Origin: Gordius sp. MW1
Taxonomy: Eukaryota > Nematomorpha > Gordioida > Gordea > Gordiidae
NCBI GenBank assembly: GCA_964036665.1
Contig: OZ038527.1
Coordinates: forward strand, 7,033,501 to 7,097,500
DNA length: 64,000 nt
Direction: 5' to 3'
Shown here: one piece after another, positions 32,623 to 47,347 of the stretch
Position numbering within the stretch: position 1 is the stretch's first letter
Layout: each line of letters begins with the position of its first letter
The notes under the pieces: generated by a model
What the model saw: only the letters and a program-made list of their open reading frames with translations
The model's database searches: none
What the model was told of the DNA's origin: nothing
Translations under genes and position numbers: made by a program

Positions 32623-35577
32623 CCCTCCGTACGCTTTTTGGGTCAATATGACCCAAGCCTTTCTAAAAACATGCAAGAAAAAAAAAGTAATGAACATAGA
32701 GCTTCAGATTTTTCAGTAGCTTAACAAATTTTATCATATTACAACTCTGCAAATTTTGGTTAGTTTTCACCCATTGGTTCTAAATATATCATGGTTTTTT
32801 GAACGTCTTGGGTCATATTGACCCCTAAAGCGAACGGAGGATATTTTTTTTTTCAAAAAAAATTTTTTTTTTTGCTTAAATGATAAAAACTAATACCCAA
32901 ATGATATCGAAAAAATAAATTTTTCTCTAGCTCATATATTTTGTAAATTATGACGATTTTAAATTTGACTTTTTGTTTCCTCGTGGAATTTATCCATGCC
33001 AATATTTAGCAGCTGATTTGTTCCCGCGTATTTCTTTTTTTCTTTTCACATGGAATCTTTTAAAATTTCGGATATTTTTGAAGATTCTGATTGGGGAAGT
33101 AACATTTTTTTTTGGTTTTTAAGATTTTTAGGTAGCTCAGAAAGTGATACTGATGACTGTTTATCTATTAGTAGTTGTGAATCTGAATCGGAGTTAGATG
33201 AAGGAGAGCCAAGTTTAGGCGGGGGAAAATATTATTATGGTATTTAGACATGATATATAAATTAAAACAAATAAAAAATTGTCAAAACTTTATTTTATAG
33301 TTAAGTTATGACTATCAATATTTTTTTTATTCTCAGGGAAGGATAAGACAAAATGGGACTCTAATTTCCCCATGAAAACCATCAGAACGCGGAAATGTAA
33401 TATAGTGCTACACCTTCCAGGGGTGAAACCAATAGCTAGGGGTGCAACTTCCTATGTAGATTGTTTTAAATTGTTTGTTTCAACGAATATACTTGAGGAA
33501 ATTATAAAATTTACCAACGAAAAATTCCAGCAAACTAATGAAGGTCCATTAGTTTCTTCTAAAGAATTGGATGCATTTTTAGGACTTTTATTTTTGTTAG
33601 GTAATAATTGATTTAATAAAATTTTTCTACTTATTTAATTTACATAAATTTTTTATATAGGTGTATATAAGGCCAACCATCAAAACCTCAAAGATTTTTG
33701 GAGTTTGAAAGGCCTAGGACCCAGCATATTTAGAGCCACCATGCCTCAAAAAAGATTTGAGTCATTATTAAAGATGATAAGATTTGATGATAGTAAACAA
33801 GAGCTGCTAGAAAAATCACGGATAAAGCAACCCATATCCGATTTGTTTTTGAAGCTTTTGTTAAAAATTGCATCCAAAATTATACCCCCTCCGAATACCT
33901 CACAATTGACGAAATGCTGCCAGGTTTTAGAGGGAGGTGCTGCTTTAGGCAATACCTCCCTAATAAACCAAATAAATATGGCATAAAATTCTTTGCCATG
34001 TGTTGCGCCAAAACTTTTTATACCCTGAATATGGAGATTTACACGGGCTGCCAACCCGAGGGGCCCTTCAAAATAAGCTTTAAAGCCTCCGATATAGTCG
34101 AAAGGCTCGTGACGCCCATTTCAAAAAGTGGCCGCAATATTACTGTTGACAACTGGTACACTAGTTGTCAACTAGTTGACACCTTGTATTATAATCATAA
34201 TTTAACATTAGTGGGGACTTTAAAAAAAAATAAGAGAGAAATACCCTCCGAATTTCTAATTATTAAATCAAGACCGGCACCTTCTACAATATTTGGATTT
34301 AAACACAATAAAACTCTTTTATCCTACGTCCCAAAAAAAAACAAAAATGTCCTGTTGCTATCTTCTTTCCATTTTAATTATAATAATGATTTATCAAATC
34401 ACCTAAAACCGGAAATCGTCACCTTCTACAATGCAACTAAAGGAGGCGTTGATACAGTTGATCAGATGGCTTCAAGCTATTCTGTGTCTAGAATTTCTAG
34501 ACGATGGCCTTTGACGGTATTTTTTCATATACTCAATGTGGCTGGAATAAATTCCCAAATAATTTATCTGGCAAATAGTGGTGTAAAACTAACGAGGAGC
34601 AAGTTTTTAAAAGAATTGGCATTAGAATTAATAAAGCCCTTTTTGATTGATCGATTGTCTCTACCTTCTTTGAGGTACAAAACCAAACTATTGATTCATC
34701 AACTCTTGGGTACAAAGGACGTTCACTCATCGCCCCCCCAAAAAGCTAGAGGTCGTTGCAAATTATGTCAAAATCACAACAAACATAGCACTTATTGCGC
34801 TATTTGTAAAAAATATATTTGTAAAACTCATATGTATCTGACATGTTTGCATTGTAAGGACGCTGATAATATTATTGAATAAACAATAAATTGTAAAATT
34901 AATTGTGTGCAACTTCCAAATAATATAAAAGTTTAATTTTTAAAAATTGCTTTTAGGGCTTTATTGAAAAATTAAGTGTTACACTGTTAAAAATTCTTCA
35001 AAAAAATTGCGCCCCATTAAAACTTTATAAAACAAAAACTAAGAGGGCTAGAAACTATATTAATGGTTTAAATTAAAGAGGAAAATTATATTAATCAATG
35101 AAAAAAAAATTATATCTTAAATTAAATTATTTTCAAAAATATATAAATTTAAACTTAGCCAATATTTTGATGAAAAAATATGTAAATTTAATGTTGATGG
35201 TATTTAAACCGAAATATCTATATTTCGCATTATTTATTTTAAATAATTTTTTTTTGTTTTTTTTTGCTTCAAGTCTATATTTTAAAAATATGTAAAAAAT
35301 ATCTAAAAATATTGGATAGATTTTTGTTAAAGTAAAATTTAGTATACACAGTGAAAAATAATTTAAAATTTTACCGGGTCGGTTATAATTAGCAATAAAA
35401 TAAAAAGTTATGAACAAAAATATAAATTTAAGAGCTCAAATTATTGGCAAAAGATCATTTAATATATGTCTAAAATTTAACTCCTAGTACTTTAGAAATT
35501 GTAGCGATTTAAAGTTATGGGTCATATAGACTCAAAAATCCGAACGAATGATGTAAAAATGAAAGGTGAATGAAGGG
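32623..35577 (+). mobile_element. piggyBac-like element, copy 3
   Basis: 2955 bp with the same ends and hybrid flanks. A private A replaces G near 35394. Confidence 0.9.
33050..34882 (+). pseudogene. piggyBac-family transposase, frameshifted (copy 3)
   Basis: Exons 33050-33239, 33337-33600 and 33661-34882. It carries the shared T-run frameshift (about 33846-33850). Downstream of it the frame from TIDEML to the stop is intact (322 aa from the Met of TIDEM). Asp instead of Glu before FWS distinguishes it from copies 1 and 4. Confidence 0.88.
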
Positions 35578-36467
35578 TTAACACTAAATTAAATATATTA
35601 ATTCAGAATAGATCAAACTTAAAAAGGTATTTTCCTAAATAATTTAAAAGTTCAAACTTAAAAAGGTATTTTCCTAAATAATTTAAAAGTCGTTTCACCA
35701 TCGTCAATTAAGTCTCAATCCCTGAGGTAACTTTTCTTGCGACTCTAAGGAATTATTGGCTCTCATCGACATTTAAAACTTAAACTTTTTAATATTCAAC
35801 TTTACTTTACCCAATCCTTCTCGACATATAATCCTTATAATTGCCTATTTTTCAAAGATTAATAAAATAAATGTGTGGAGAAAAATTTATATATTTTAAT
35901 AAAATCCACAAATTAACCCTCGTCAACTAAGTCTCAATCCCTAAGGTAACCATTCTTACGCCTCCGACAATACTTTTAAGTTATAATCTTCTCGTCAACT
36001 TAAATTTATAATTTGAATGCTGAATTTTCATCTCGTCAACTGTAATTTTATGTCATAATGCACTCGCCAACTATGCTAAAATTAATAATTTTAATGCTAA
36101 ATTTTCATCTCGTCAACTGAGCTTAAATTATTTATTTAGATAGTGCATTTTCATCTCGTCAACTTGACTTTTAAGTCAAAATTTTCATAAATTTATGCTG
36201 ATTTTTCTTCTCGTCAACTGTACTATTATTATCTCGTCAACTAAGCAGTAATAATTTTATAATTTCTCGTCAACTAAGTCTTTGAGTCGAAAGACTCTCG
36301 TCAATTAAGCTTAAATTCACAATATGAATGCTAAATTTTCATCTCGTCAACTGGACTTTTATGTTAAAATAGTCTCGTCAACTAAGCTTAAAGTAATTTC
36401 TCGTCAACTATGCTTTTAAGTCGAAAAACTCTCGTCAATTAAGCTTGAATTTATAATTTTATAAGTC
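35578..36467. repeat. Array B after piggyBac copy 3 (unit IV)
   Basis: Shortest B block: two 39-bp repeats, the irregular part and only about one and a half monomers before the tail repeats. Confidence 0.88.
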
Positions 36468-37105
36468 GCATTTACCACCTCGTCAACTAAGTCTCAATCC
36501 CTGAGGTAACTTTTCTTACGCCTCCGACAATACTAATATACTCTCGTCAACTATGCTAAAATAAATAATATTTTCTCCTCGTCAACTTCAACTCTACTCG
36601 AAAAGACTAAGTCCACATTTCCTCTCGCCAACTCTTCCCAAGCCAAAAAAATTAACAAACCTTTGATCTAGCGCTAAGTCTCAATAGATCGTAGGCATTC
36701 ACCACCTCGTCAACTAAGTCTCAATCCCTGAAGTAACTTTTCTTACGCCTCCGACAATACTAATATACTCTCGTCAACTATGCTAAAATAAGTAATATTT
36801 TCTCCTCGTCAACTTCAACTCTACTCGAAAAGACTAAGTCCACATTTCCTCTCGCCAACTCTTCCCAAGCCAAAAAAATTAACAAACCTTTGATCTAGCG
36901 CTAAGTCTCAATAGATCGTAGGCATTCACCACCTCGTCAACTAAGTCTCAATCCCTGAAGTAACTTTTCTTACGCCTCCGACAATACTAATACTCTCGTC
37001 AACTATGCTAAAATAAATAATATTTCCTCCTTGTCAACTTCAACTCTACTCGAAAAGACTAAGTCCACATTTCCTCTCGCCAACTCTTCCCAAGCCAAAA
37101 AAATT
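36468..37105. repeat. Tail repeats, three copies (unit IV)
   Basis: Copies of about 227 bp start at 36468, 36695 and 36922, against two in units I, III and V. Each has both 28S-derived pieces. Confidence 0.85.
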
Positions 37106-37539
37106 AACAAACCTTCGATCTAGCGCTAAGTCTCAATAGATCGCAGTATGGTGGCTGCTCTAACTAAGCACAACCCGCTGACCGATACCTAGGTCGTCTG
37201 CGAATGATTTAACACCCTCGCCGTCGTCCCGAATGCTGAGCCGATCGGAACCCGACGCTTAATCGTTAGCCGGGCTTCGAGAACGGCCATCAACTTCGAA
37301 CGGACCGAGGTCACCCTCGGCCATTATACTGAGTTAATCGACTACGAGGCGCGCCGAAATATCGTTACATTTCTAGGCGGGATTCTGACTTAGAGGCGTT
37401 CAGTCATAATCCCTCAGATGGTAGCGTCGCGCCGTCGGCTTTTCAGCCGGACGCCTGAACCAAATGTCTGAACCTGCGGTTCCTCTCGTACTGAGCAGGA
37501 TTACTATAGCAACAACTAGTCATCAGTAGGGTAAAACTA

Positions 37540-37577
<38 letters not shown>

Positions 37578-37613
37578 TATTAGTGGGTGAACAATCCAAC
37601 GCTTGGTGAATTC

Positions 37614-37645
<32 letters not shown>

Positions 37646-38605
37646 TATTCACGTAGCGGCTCGTAATTCACGTACCTCCATGCTGGTGGGCCGCGGGCAA
37701 CGTTGCTGAGGGAAGGGGTGAAGCATCGCCGCTCCTCTCAGCAACGGCTAAATCGTGAATCTCGGATAGTAGTCGGCAACCTTAGAAGAGCTGGTGGTTG
37801 TCGGCGAGAAGGAAAGTCCCTGGAGCCTTGCAGCCTCCTTGTGTAAAACTCTATCAAACAGCTAACGCTATTAGTAAAAATGAATAAATCAACGCCAAGG
37901 CCCCGATCCAATAGTCGTGAAGGGGAAGGGCAAAAGAAAATTCGGGCGACTCGCCATAAAACAGCGCGCGGACAAGTGCAACACGATGTCGAGAAGAATC
38001 GGCTAGGCTGCTAGAACATCCGCGGCCTAGCTGATCCATTAAAGCTCAATGAACTTATTGCAATAATAAGAGAAAATCAGATCTCTGTGCTCTCGCTTAC
38101 GGAGACACACCTACCAAATCAGAGCGAAGACTTTTAGCCGATTCTTCTCGACATCAGGTTGTACTTCTCCGCGCGCTGCTTGTTGGCAAGTCGCCCAAAT
38201 TTTCTTTAACCCTTCCCCTTCACGACTATTGGTTCGGGGCCTTCGCGCTAATTTGTCCATTTTTATTAATTGTGATAGCTGGTTGAAAGAGTTTTACGCA
38301 GGGAGGCTGCAAGGCTCCGACTTTCCTTCTCACCGACAACCACCAGCTCTTCTAAGGTTGCCGGCTACGATCCGAGATTCACGATTTAGCCGTTGCTGAG
38401 AGGAGCAGCGATGCTTCGCCCCTTCTCTCAGCAACGTTGTCCGCGGCCCACCAGCGAGGAGGTACGTGAATAACGGGCCGCATCCCTGTGGTAACTTTTC
38501 TTACACCTCCCGCTTTAAACTCGAAATATCGAAAGGATCGATAGGCCACGCTTTCACGGTGCGTATTCATACTTCCTTAACGAACACATGGCCGCTGAAA
38601 AATCA
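37106..38605 (-). rRNA. 28S rRNA 3'-end fragment, interrupted (unit IV)
   Basis: Same boundaries and the same break as the other copies. The sarcin-ricin tract is at about 37482. Confidence 0.88.
37656..38481. mobile_element. Foldback insertion in 28S (unit IV)
   Basis: 826 bp. Like unit II, its right arm lacks CAGGG in the GGCTCC-GACTTTCC stretch. The endonuclease loop has the TAG stop. Confidence 0.85.
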
Positions 38606-39241
38606 CGGTAATCGAATTTTCGCTACTCGCGAGGTTCTAACGTAACGTGGACACGAATTTTCACGAGCCGCCCGCCCACCGCCCGACTACGACGCGATCC
38701 GAAAATCACGGCGAGAAAGGGGTGCCCGGTACTCACTCTTTCGAAAATCGCTGTGCTTCAATTACGCTCGAAATCGAAGCCGACTGCAAAATGGCCCATT
38801 AACGTTCTTTCTCCGACTCGAAATTGCCCATTAACGCTCTCTCTCCGACGACTGGGACGCTTAACGCAGTGAATTAAAGATTACGTGGCAAGCAAATAAT
38901 TTAATTAATACAACGAAAAACCACGTTTCGTATCTAAATTTCACTGCGTTAAAAATATCCCCACTTTAAAGGTAGGTTGACAATGGTAAACTCACTAAAA
39001 TTCACGATAATACTCGAGTTGACGATGGTTTTCCTACATTTAACGTGGGGATACTGCTTTAATCGCTTCCATACGCGATTATAGCAGGAGGAGGGATGCC
39101 CCACACACATACAGATTATCACACTACACGTTAAATTGCAGTACCACCAATGCTACAACGCTATATCAACGCATTACTGCAATAACAACGTATCTCACTT
39201 TTTCACACAACACCACCTCCTCATATAAGGTTGATGAGAAT
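38606..39241. other. Non-coding flank (unit IV)
   Basis: Copy of 5058-5693 with both palindromes. It runs straight into spacer C, so it is the empty-site form. Confidence 0.75.
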
Positions 39242-40076
39242 AGAAAGTACCCCGTCCGTTTTGGCACAAAATTGGTGCACTAACTGACGCCATTGTGATC
39301 TTTAATTAATTAAATCGCCATAACTTCGTCCGTAATAGGAATTTTGACGCGAAACTTCTAGGATTGGTCGGGACGGATGTCTGTCAACTAAATCACGTGA
39401 CAAATCAAACTTTTGACTCCACTAGGAAAATTTATATGAAAATTAAATTTTAAGCTATTTTTACCTTTTTGACCACCCAGAATTCGTTAAAAATATATTT
39501 TTACCACCCAGGTCGCTTTCTAATCACGTGATCTAACTACCGTTTACTCCACTAGGTATAAAATTAATTCTAAATTATTTTTTTGGCAAAACAAGTTTTT
39601 AGGTATTTTGGCCGCCATTTTTTTCCGGGTGGGCAGTATTCATCCAAAATATATTTTTGGGCATCTCCTAGGTCGGCGCCATCTACCTATAAAAAAATTT
39701 TGAGTTGATATTCCGGAAGTCGGCCATCTTTTTAACAAATACATTTAGGATCGTTTTTCCGCCATTAAAATGTCGATTGCGGGTCGTATGGCCCAAAAAA
39801 TTTCGACGAGACCTTAATTTGTTGCCCGAGATCCGGGCTATCGAATGAGAAAGAGAAATTCAGCCATCTACGCAGTTCCGCCATTTTATACGCCATTTTG
39901 TTTTTTAAAAACGGTGGAATATTCTAGAACGTCCGCCTTTAAGACCGTTTTAGAAGGCCTGAACCTTAATCATTTTTAACGAATTTGGTTTTATAAACAG
40001 TTCTAACCTCGAGCTACCTAAATATAACAATTTTATGGATTATTAATTAGTTATGGATGTTGAAATACATCATCTT
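39242..40076. repeat. Spacer C, unit IV
   Basis: Copy of spacer C closest to that of unit II (shared GGTATAAAATTAATTC). Confidence 0.88.
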
Positions 40077-41327
40077 CACGCTAAAAAATTAGAAATTTAA
40101 TTAAATTAAAAGTTGTGGGCCAAAACCAAATTTTTTTCTTTTAAAGTATTTATAAGGTTAAGGACTCACTTTAACGAGCTTTTGGGCCACTAAAGTTAAC
40201 CGGAATTAATAGAGTAGCGAGTAAAACCGCTAAAAGTATATGTCAAAATTTAATTTAATTAATATTCCTTACATTTATTTCAGAATAAAGTTTTAAAAAG
40301 TTGTTATTTCGCATCCTTAGACCCACCTAAGTTCGAATTGAAGCATATTTCATATCATCCGCCATCTTGGATAGCTTGAAATTCTATTTCCGGTCGTCCG
40401 CCATCTTGGATTTTTTTTCCTAACCCATTTTAAACTTGTTTTAACCTTATAAATTGATGTAAAATTGTAAAATATAACAATTTTAAGTTTATTTTGTATG
40501 ATTTTCACTATAGATTTAAAAATATTATCATTTTATTGATAGTTGATAAATTGATTGTTACGTAAAAATACGTTTTTAATTACGCAATAAATCCACTCTT
40601 ATATAATTTTACGAGTTTTTAATGGCACAATTTATTTAGTTTTTGCACGTTTTATGCTTAGTCATTGTATTTTAAGAGAGAACTGTCTCAATTATTGCTG
40701 AGTCATGATTATATAACTATTTTAAAACCTTTTATCACGAATATTTATGGTTATATTGCATATCTTATATAACTTTACGAGTTTTTAATGGCACAGTTTT
40801 TTTAATTTTTTAACAAGTTATTATTTAGCATCCTTAGACCCAGCTAAGTTCGTATTGGAGCATATTTCATATCATCCGCCATCTTGGATAGCTAGAAATT
40901 CTATTTCCGGTCGTCCGCCATCTTGGATTTTCAAACCCATTTTAAACTTGTTTTAACCTTATAAATTGATGTAAGATAGTAAAATATAACAATTTTAAGT
41001 TCATTTTGTATGATTTTCACTATATATTTAAAAATATTATCATTTTATTGATTGTTGAGTTACGTAAAAATACGTCTTAAATTACGCAATAAATCCACTC
41101 TTATATAATTTTACGAGTTTATAATGGCACAATTTATTTAGTTTTTGCACGTTTTATGCTTAGTCATTGTATTTTAAGGGAGAACTGTCTCAATTATTGC
41201 TGAGTCATGATTATATACCTATTTTAAAACCTTTTATTACGAATATTTATGGTTATATTGCATTTGTTTTTGAGATTTAACCCGATATTAGTAATTTTTC
41301 TTTAATTTTTTGTGTATTTTAATTGAA
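40077..41327. repeat. Spacer A, unit V
   Basis: Start of the second higher-order repeat, near-identical to 11231-12481. Confidence 0.9.
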
Positions 41328-42879
41328 TTAACACTAAATTAAATATATTAATTCAGAATAGATCAAACTTAAAAAGGTATTTTCCTAAATAATTTAAAAG
41401 TTCAAACTTAAAAAGGTATTTTCCTAAATAATTTAAAAGTTCAAACTTAAAAAGGTATTTTCCTAAATAATTTAAAAGTCGTTTCACCATCGTCAATTAA
41501 GTCTCAATCCCTGAGGTAACTTTTCTTGCGACTCTAAGGAATTATTGGCTCTCATCGACATTTAAAACTTAAACTTTTTAATATTCAACTTTACTTTACC
41601 CAATCCTTCTCGACATATAATCCTTATAATTGCCTATTTTTCAAAGATTAATAAAATAAATGTGTGCAGAAAAATTTATATATTTTAATAAAATCCACAA
41701 ATTAACCCTCGTCAACTAAGTCTCAATCCCTAAGGTAACCATTCTTACGCCTCCGACAATACTTTTAAGTTATAATCTTCTCGTCAACTTAAATTTACAA
41801 TTTGAATGCTGAATATTCATCTCGTCAACTGTAATTTTATGTCATAATGCACTCGCCAACTATGCTAAAATTAATAATTTTAATGCTAAATTTTCATCTC
41901 GTCAACTGAGCTTAAATTATTTATTTAGATAGTGCATTTTCATCTCGTCAACTTGACTTTTAAGTCAAAATTTTCATAAATTTATGCTGATTTTTCTTCT
42001 CGTCAACTGTACTATTATGATCTCGTCAACTAAGCAGTAATAATTTTATAATTTCTCGTCAACTAAGTCTTTGAGTCGAAAGACTCTCGTCAATTAAGCT
42101 TAAATTCACAATATGAATGCTAAATTTTCATCTCGTCAACTAGACTTTTATGTTAAAATAGTCTCGTCAACTAAGCAGTAATAATTTTATAATTTCTCGT
42201 CAACTAAGTCTTTAAGTCGAAAGACTCTCGTCAATTAAGCTTAAATTCACAATATGAATGCTAAATTTTCATCTCGTCAACTAGACTTTTATGTTAAAAT
42301 AGTCTCGTCAACTAAGCAGTAATAATTTTATAATTTCTCGTCAACTAAGTCTTTAAGCCGAAAGACTCTCGTCAATTAAGCTTAAATTCACAATATGAAT
42401 GCTAAATTTTCATCTCGTCAACTAGACTTTTATGTTAAAATAGTCTCGTCAACTAAGCTTAAAGTAATAATTTTATAATTTCTCGTCAACTATGCCTTTT
42501 AAGTCGAAAAACTCTCGTCAATTAAGCTTAAATTCACAATATGAATGCTAAATTTTCATCTCGTCAACTCGACTTTTATGTTAAAATAGTCTCGTCAACT
42601 AAGCTTAAAGTAATAATTTTATAATTTCTCGTCAACTATGCCTTTTAAGTCGAAAAACTCTCGTCAATTAAGCTTAAATTCACAATATGAATGCTAAATT
42701 TTCATCTCGTCAACTGGACTTTTATGTTAAAATAGTCTCGTCAACTAAGCTTAAAGTAATAATTTTATAATTTCTCGTCAACTATGCCTTTTAAGTCGAA
42801 AAACTCTCGTCAATTAAGCTTAAATTCACAATAGGAAATGCTAAATTTTCATCTCGTCAACTGGACTTTTATGTTAAAA
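41328..42879. repeat. Array B, unit V, first block
   Basis: Three 39-bp repeats (41365-41481) and monomers, matching 12482-14033 in length. Confidence 0.9.
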
Positions 42880-45834
42880 CCCTCCGTACGCTTTTTGGGT
42901 CAATATGACCCAAGCCTTTCTAAAAACATGCAAGAAAAAAAAAGTAATGAACATAGAGCTTCAGATTTTTCAGTAGCTTAACAAATTTTATCATATTACA
43001 ACTCTGCAAATTTTGGTTAGTTTTCACCCATTGGTTCTAAATATATCATGGTTTTTTGAACGTCTTGGGTCATATTGACCCCTAAAGCGAACGGAGGATA
43101 TTTTTTTTTTCAAAAAAAATTTTTTTTTTTGCTTAAATGATAAAAACTAATACCCAAATGATATCGAAAAAATAAATTTTTCTCTAGCTCATATATTTTG
43201 TAAATTATGACGATTTTAAATTTGACTTTTTGTTTCCTCGTGGAATTTATCCATGCCAATATTTAGCAGATGATTTGTTCCCGCGTATTTCTTTTTTTCT
43301 TTTCACATGGAATCTTTTAAAATTTCGGATATTTTTGAAGATTCTGATTGGGGAAGTAACATTTTTTTTTGGTTTTTAAGATTTTTAGGTAGCTCAGAAA
43401 GTGATACTGATGACTGTTTATCTATTAGTAGTTGTGAATCTGAATCGGAGTTAGATGAAGGAGAGCCAAGTTTAGGCGGGGGAAAATATTATTATGGTAT
43501 TTAGACATGATATATAAATTAAAACAAATAAAAAATTGTCAAAACTTTATTTTATAGTTAAGTTATGACTATCAATATTTTTTTTATTCTCAGGGAAGGA
43601 TAAGACAAAATGGGACTCTAATTTCCCCATGAAAACCATCAGAACGCGGAAATGTAATATAGTGCTACACCTTCCAGGGGTGAAACCAATAGCTAGGGGT
43701 GCAACTTCCTATGTAGATTGTTTTAAATTGTTTGTTTCAACGAATATACTTGAGGAAATTATAAAATTTACCAACGAAAAATTCCAGCAAACTAATGAAG
43801 GTCCATTAGTTTCTTCTAAAGAATTGGATGCATTTTTAGGACTTTTATTTTTGTTAGGTAATAATTGATTTAATAAAATTTTTCTACTTATTTAATTTAC
43901 ATAAATTTTTTATATAGGTGTATATAAGGCCAACCATCAAAACCTCAAAGAGTTTTGGAGTTTGAAAGGCCTAGGACCCAGCATATTTAGAGCCACCATG
44001 CCTCAAAAAAGATTTGAGTCATTATTAAAGATGATAAGATTTGATGATAGTAAACAAGAGCTGCTAGAAAAATCACGGATAAAGCAACCCATATCCGATT
44101 TGTTTTTGAAGCTTTTGTTAAAAATTGCATCCAAAATTATACCCCCTCCGAATACCTCACAATTGACGAAATGCTGCCAGGTTTTAGAGGGAGGTGCTGC
44201 TTTAGGCAATACCTCCCTAATAAACCAAATAAATATGGCATAAAATTCTTTGCCATGTGTTGCGCCAAAACTTTTTATACCCTGAATATGGAGATTTACA
44301 CGGGCTGCCAACCCGAGGGGCCCTTCAAAATAAGCTTTAAAGCCTCCGATATAGTCGAAAGGCTCGTGACGCCCATTTCAAAAAGTGGCCGCAATATTAC
44401 TGTTGACAACTGGTACACTAGTTGTCAACTAGTTGACACCTTGTATTATAATCATAATTTAACATTAGTGGGGACTTTAAAAAAAAATAAGAGAGAAATA
44501 CCCTCCGAATTTCTAATTATTAAATCAAGACCGGCACCTTCTACAATATTTGGATTTAAACACAATAAAACTCTTTTATCCTACGTCCCAAAAAAAAACA
44601 AAAATGTCCTGTTGCTATCTTCTTTCCATTTTAATTATAATAATGATTTATCAAATCACCTAAAACCGGAAATCGTCACCTTCTACAATGCAACTAAAGG
44701 AGGCGTTGATACAGTTGATCAGATGGCTTCAAGCTATTCTGTGTCTAGAATTTCTAGACGATGGCCTTTGACGGTATTTTTTCATATACTCAATGTGGCT
44801 GGAATAAATTCCCAAATAATTTATCTGGCAAATAGTGGTGTAAAACTAACGAGGAGCAAGTTTTTAAAAGAATTGGCATTAGAATTAATAAAGCCCTTTT
44901 TGATTGATCGATTGTCTCTACCTTCTTTGAGGTACAAAACCAAACTATTGATTCATCAACTCTTGGGTACAAAGGACGTTCACTCATCGCCCCCCCAAAA
45001 AGCTAGAGGTCGTTGCAAATTATGTCAAAATCACAACAAACATAGCACTTATTGCGCTATTTGTAAAAAATATATTTGTAAAACTCATATGTATCTGACA
45101 TGTTTGCATTGTAAGGACGCTGATAATATTATTGAATAAACAATAAATTGTAAAATTAATTGTGTGCAACTTCCAAATAATATAAAAGTTTAATTTTTAA
45201 AAATTGCTTTTAGGGCTTTATTGAAAAATTAAGTGTTACACTGTTAAAAATTCTTCAAAAAAATTGCGCCCCATTAAAACTTTATAAAACAAAAACTAAG
45301 AGGGCTAGAAACTATATTAATGGTTTAAATTAAAGAGGAAAATTATATTAATCAATGAAAAAAAAATTATATCTTAAATTAAATTATTTTCAAAAATATA
45401 TAAATTTAAACTTAGCCAATATTTTGATGAAAAAATATGTAAATTTAATGTTGATGGTATTTAAACCGAAATATCTATATTTCGCATTATTTATTTTAAA
45501 TAATTTTTTTTTGTTTTTTTTTGCTTCAAGTCTATATTTTAAAAATATGTAAAAAATATCTAAAAATATTGGATAGATTTTTGTTAAAGTAAAATTTAGT
45601 ATACACAGTGAAAAATAATTTAAAATTTTACCGGGTCGGTTATAATTAGCGATAAAATAAAAAGTTATGAACAAAAATATAAATTTAAGAGCTCAAATTA
45701 TTGGCAAAAGATCATTTAATATATGTCTAAAATTTAACTCCTAGTACTTTAGAAATTGTAGCGATTTAAAGTTATGGGTCATATAGACTCAAAAATCCGA
45801 ACGAATGATGTAAAAATGAAAGGTGAATGAAGGG
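42880..45834 (+). mobile_element. piggyBac-like element, copy 4
   Basis: 2955 bp, the counterpart of copy 1. A private base difference (AGCAGATG for AGCAGCTG) lies near 43269, just upstream of the transposase start. Confidence 0.9.
43307..45139 (+). pseudogene. piggyBac-family transposase, frameshifted (copy 4)
   Basis: Exons 43307-43496, 43594-43857 and 43918-45139. Shared T-run frameshift. It has the Glu form before FWS like copy 1, but Lys where copy 1 has Arg near the C-terminal finger. Confidence 0.88.
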
Positions 45835-47347
45835 TTAACACTAAATTAAATATATTAATTCAGAATAGATCAAACTTAAAAAGGTATTTTCCTAAATAAT
45901 TTAAAAGTTCAAACTTAAAAAGGTATTTTCCTAAATAATTTAAAAGTCGTTTCACCATCGTCAATTAAGTCTCAATCCCTGAGGTAACTTTTCTTGCGAC
46001 TCTAAGGAATTATTGGCTCTCATCGACATTTAAAACTTAAACTTTTTAATATTCAACTTTACTTTACCCAATCCTTCTCGACATATAATCCTTATAATTG
46101 CCTATTTTTCAAAGATTAATAAAATAAATGTGTGCAGAAAAATTTATATATTTTAATAAAATCCACAAATTAACCCTCGTCAACTAAGTCTCAATCCCTA
46201 AGGTAACCATTCTTACGCCTCCGACAATACTTTTAAGTTATAATCTTCTCGTCAACTTAAATTTACAATTTGAATGCTGAATATTCATCTCGTCAACTGT
46301 AATTTTATGTCATAATGCACTCGCCAACTATGCTAAAATTAATAATTTTAATGCTAAATTTTCATCTCGTCAACTGAGCTTAAATTATTTATTTAGATAG
46401 TGCATTTTCATCTCGTCAACTTGACTTTTAAGTCAAAATTTTCATAAATTTATGCTGATTTTTCTTCTCGTCAACTGTACTATTATGATCTCGTCAACTA
46501 AGCAGTAATAATTTTATAATTTCTCGTCAACTAAGTCTTTGAGTCGAAAGACTCTCGTCAATTAAGCTTAAATTCACAATATGAATGCTAAATTTTCATC
46601 TCGTCAACTAGACTTTTATGTTAAAATAGTCTCGTCAACTAAGCAGTAATAATTTTATAATTTCTCGTCAACTAAGTCTTTAAGTCGAAAGACTCTCGTC
46701 AATTAAGCTTAAATTCACAATATGAATGCTAAATTTTCATCTCGTCAACTAGACTTTTATGTTAAAATAGTCTCGTCAACTAAGCAGTAATAATTTTATA
46801 ATTTCTCGTCAACTAAGTCTTTAAGCCGAAAGACTCTCGTCAATTAAGCTTAAATTCACAATATGAATGCTAAATTTTCATCTCGTCAACTAGACTTTTA
46901 TGTTAAAATAGTCTCGTCAACTAAGCTTAAAGTAATAATTTTATAATTTCTCGTCAACTATGCCTTTTAAGTCGAAAAACTCTCGTCAATTAAGCTTAAA
47001 TTCACAATATGAATGCTAAATTTTCATCTCGTCAACTCGACTTTTATGTTAAAATAGTCTCGTCAACTAAGCTTAAAGTAATAATTTTATAATTTCTCGT
47101 CAACTATGCCTTTTAAGTCGAAAAACTCTCGTCAATTAAGCTTAAATTCACAATATGAATGCTAAATTTTCATCTCGTCAACTGGACTTTTATGTTAAAA
47201 TAGTCTCGTCAACTAAGCTTAAAGTAATAATTTTATAATTTCTCGTCAACTATGCCTTTTAAGTCGAAAAACTCTCGTCAATTAAGCTTAAATTCACAAT
47301 AGGAAATGCTAAATTTTCATCTCGTCAACTGGACTTTTATGTTAAAA
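45835..47347. repeat. Array B between piggyBac copies 4 and 5
   Basis: 1513 bp, the same length as 16989-18501, with two 39-bp repeats. Confidence 0.9.
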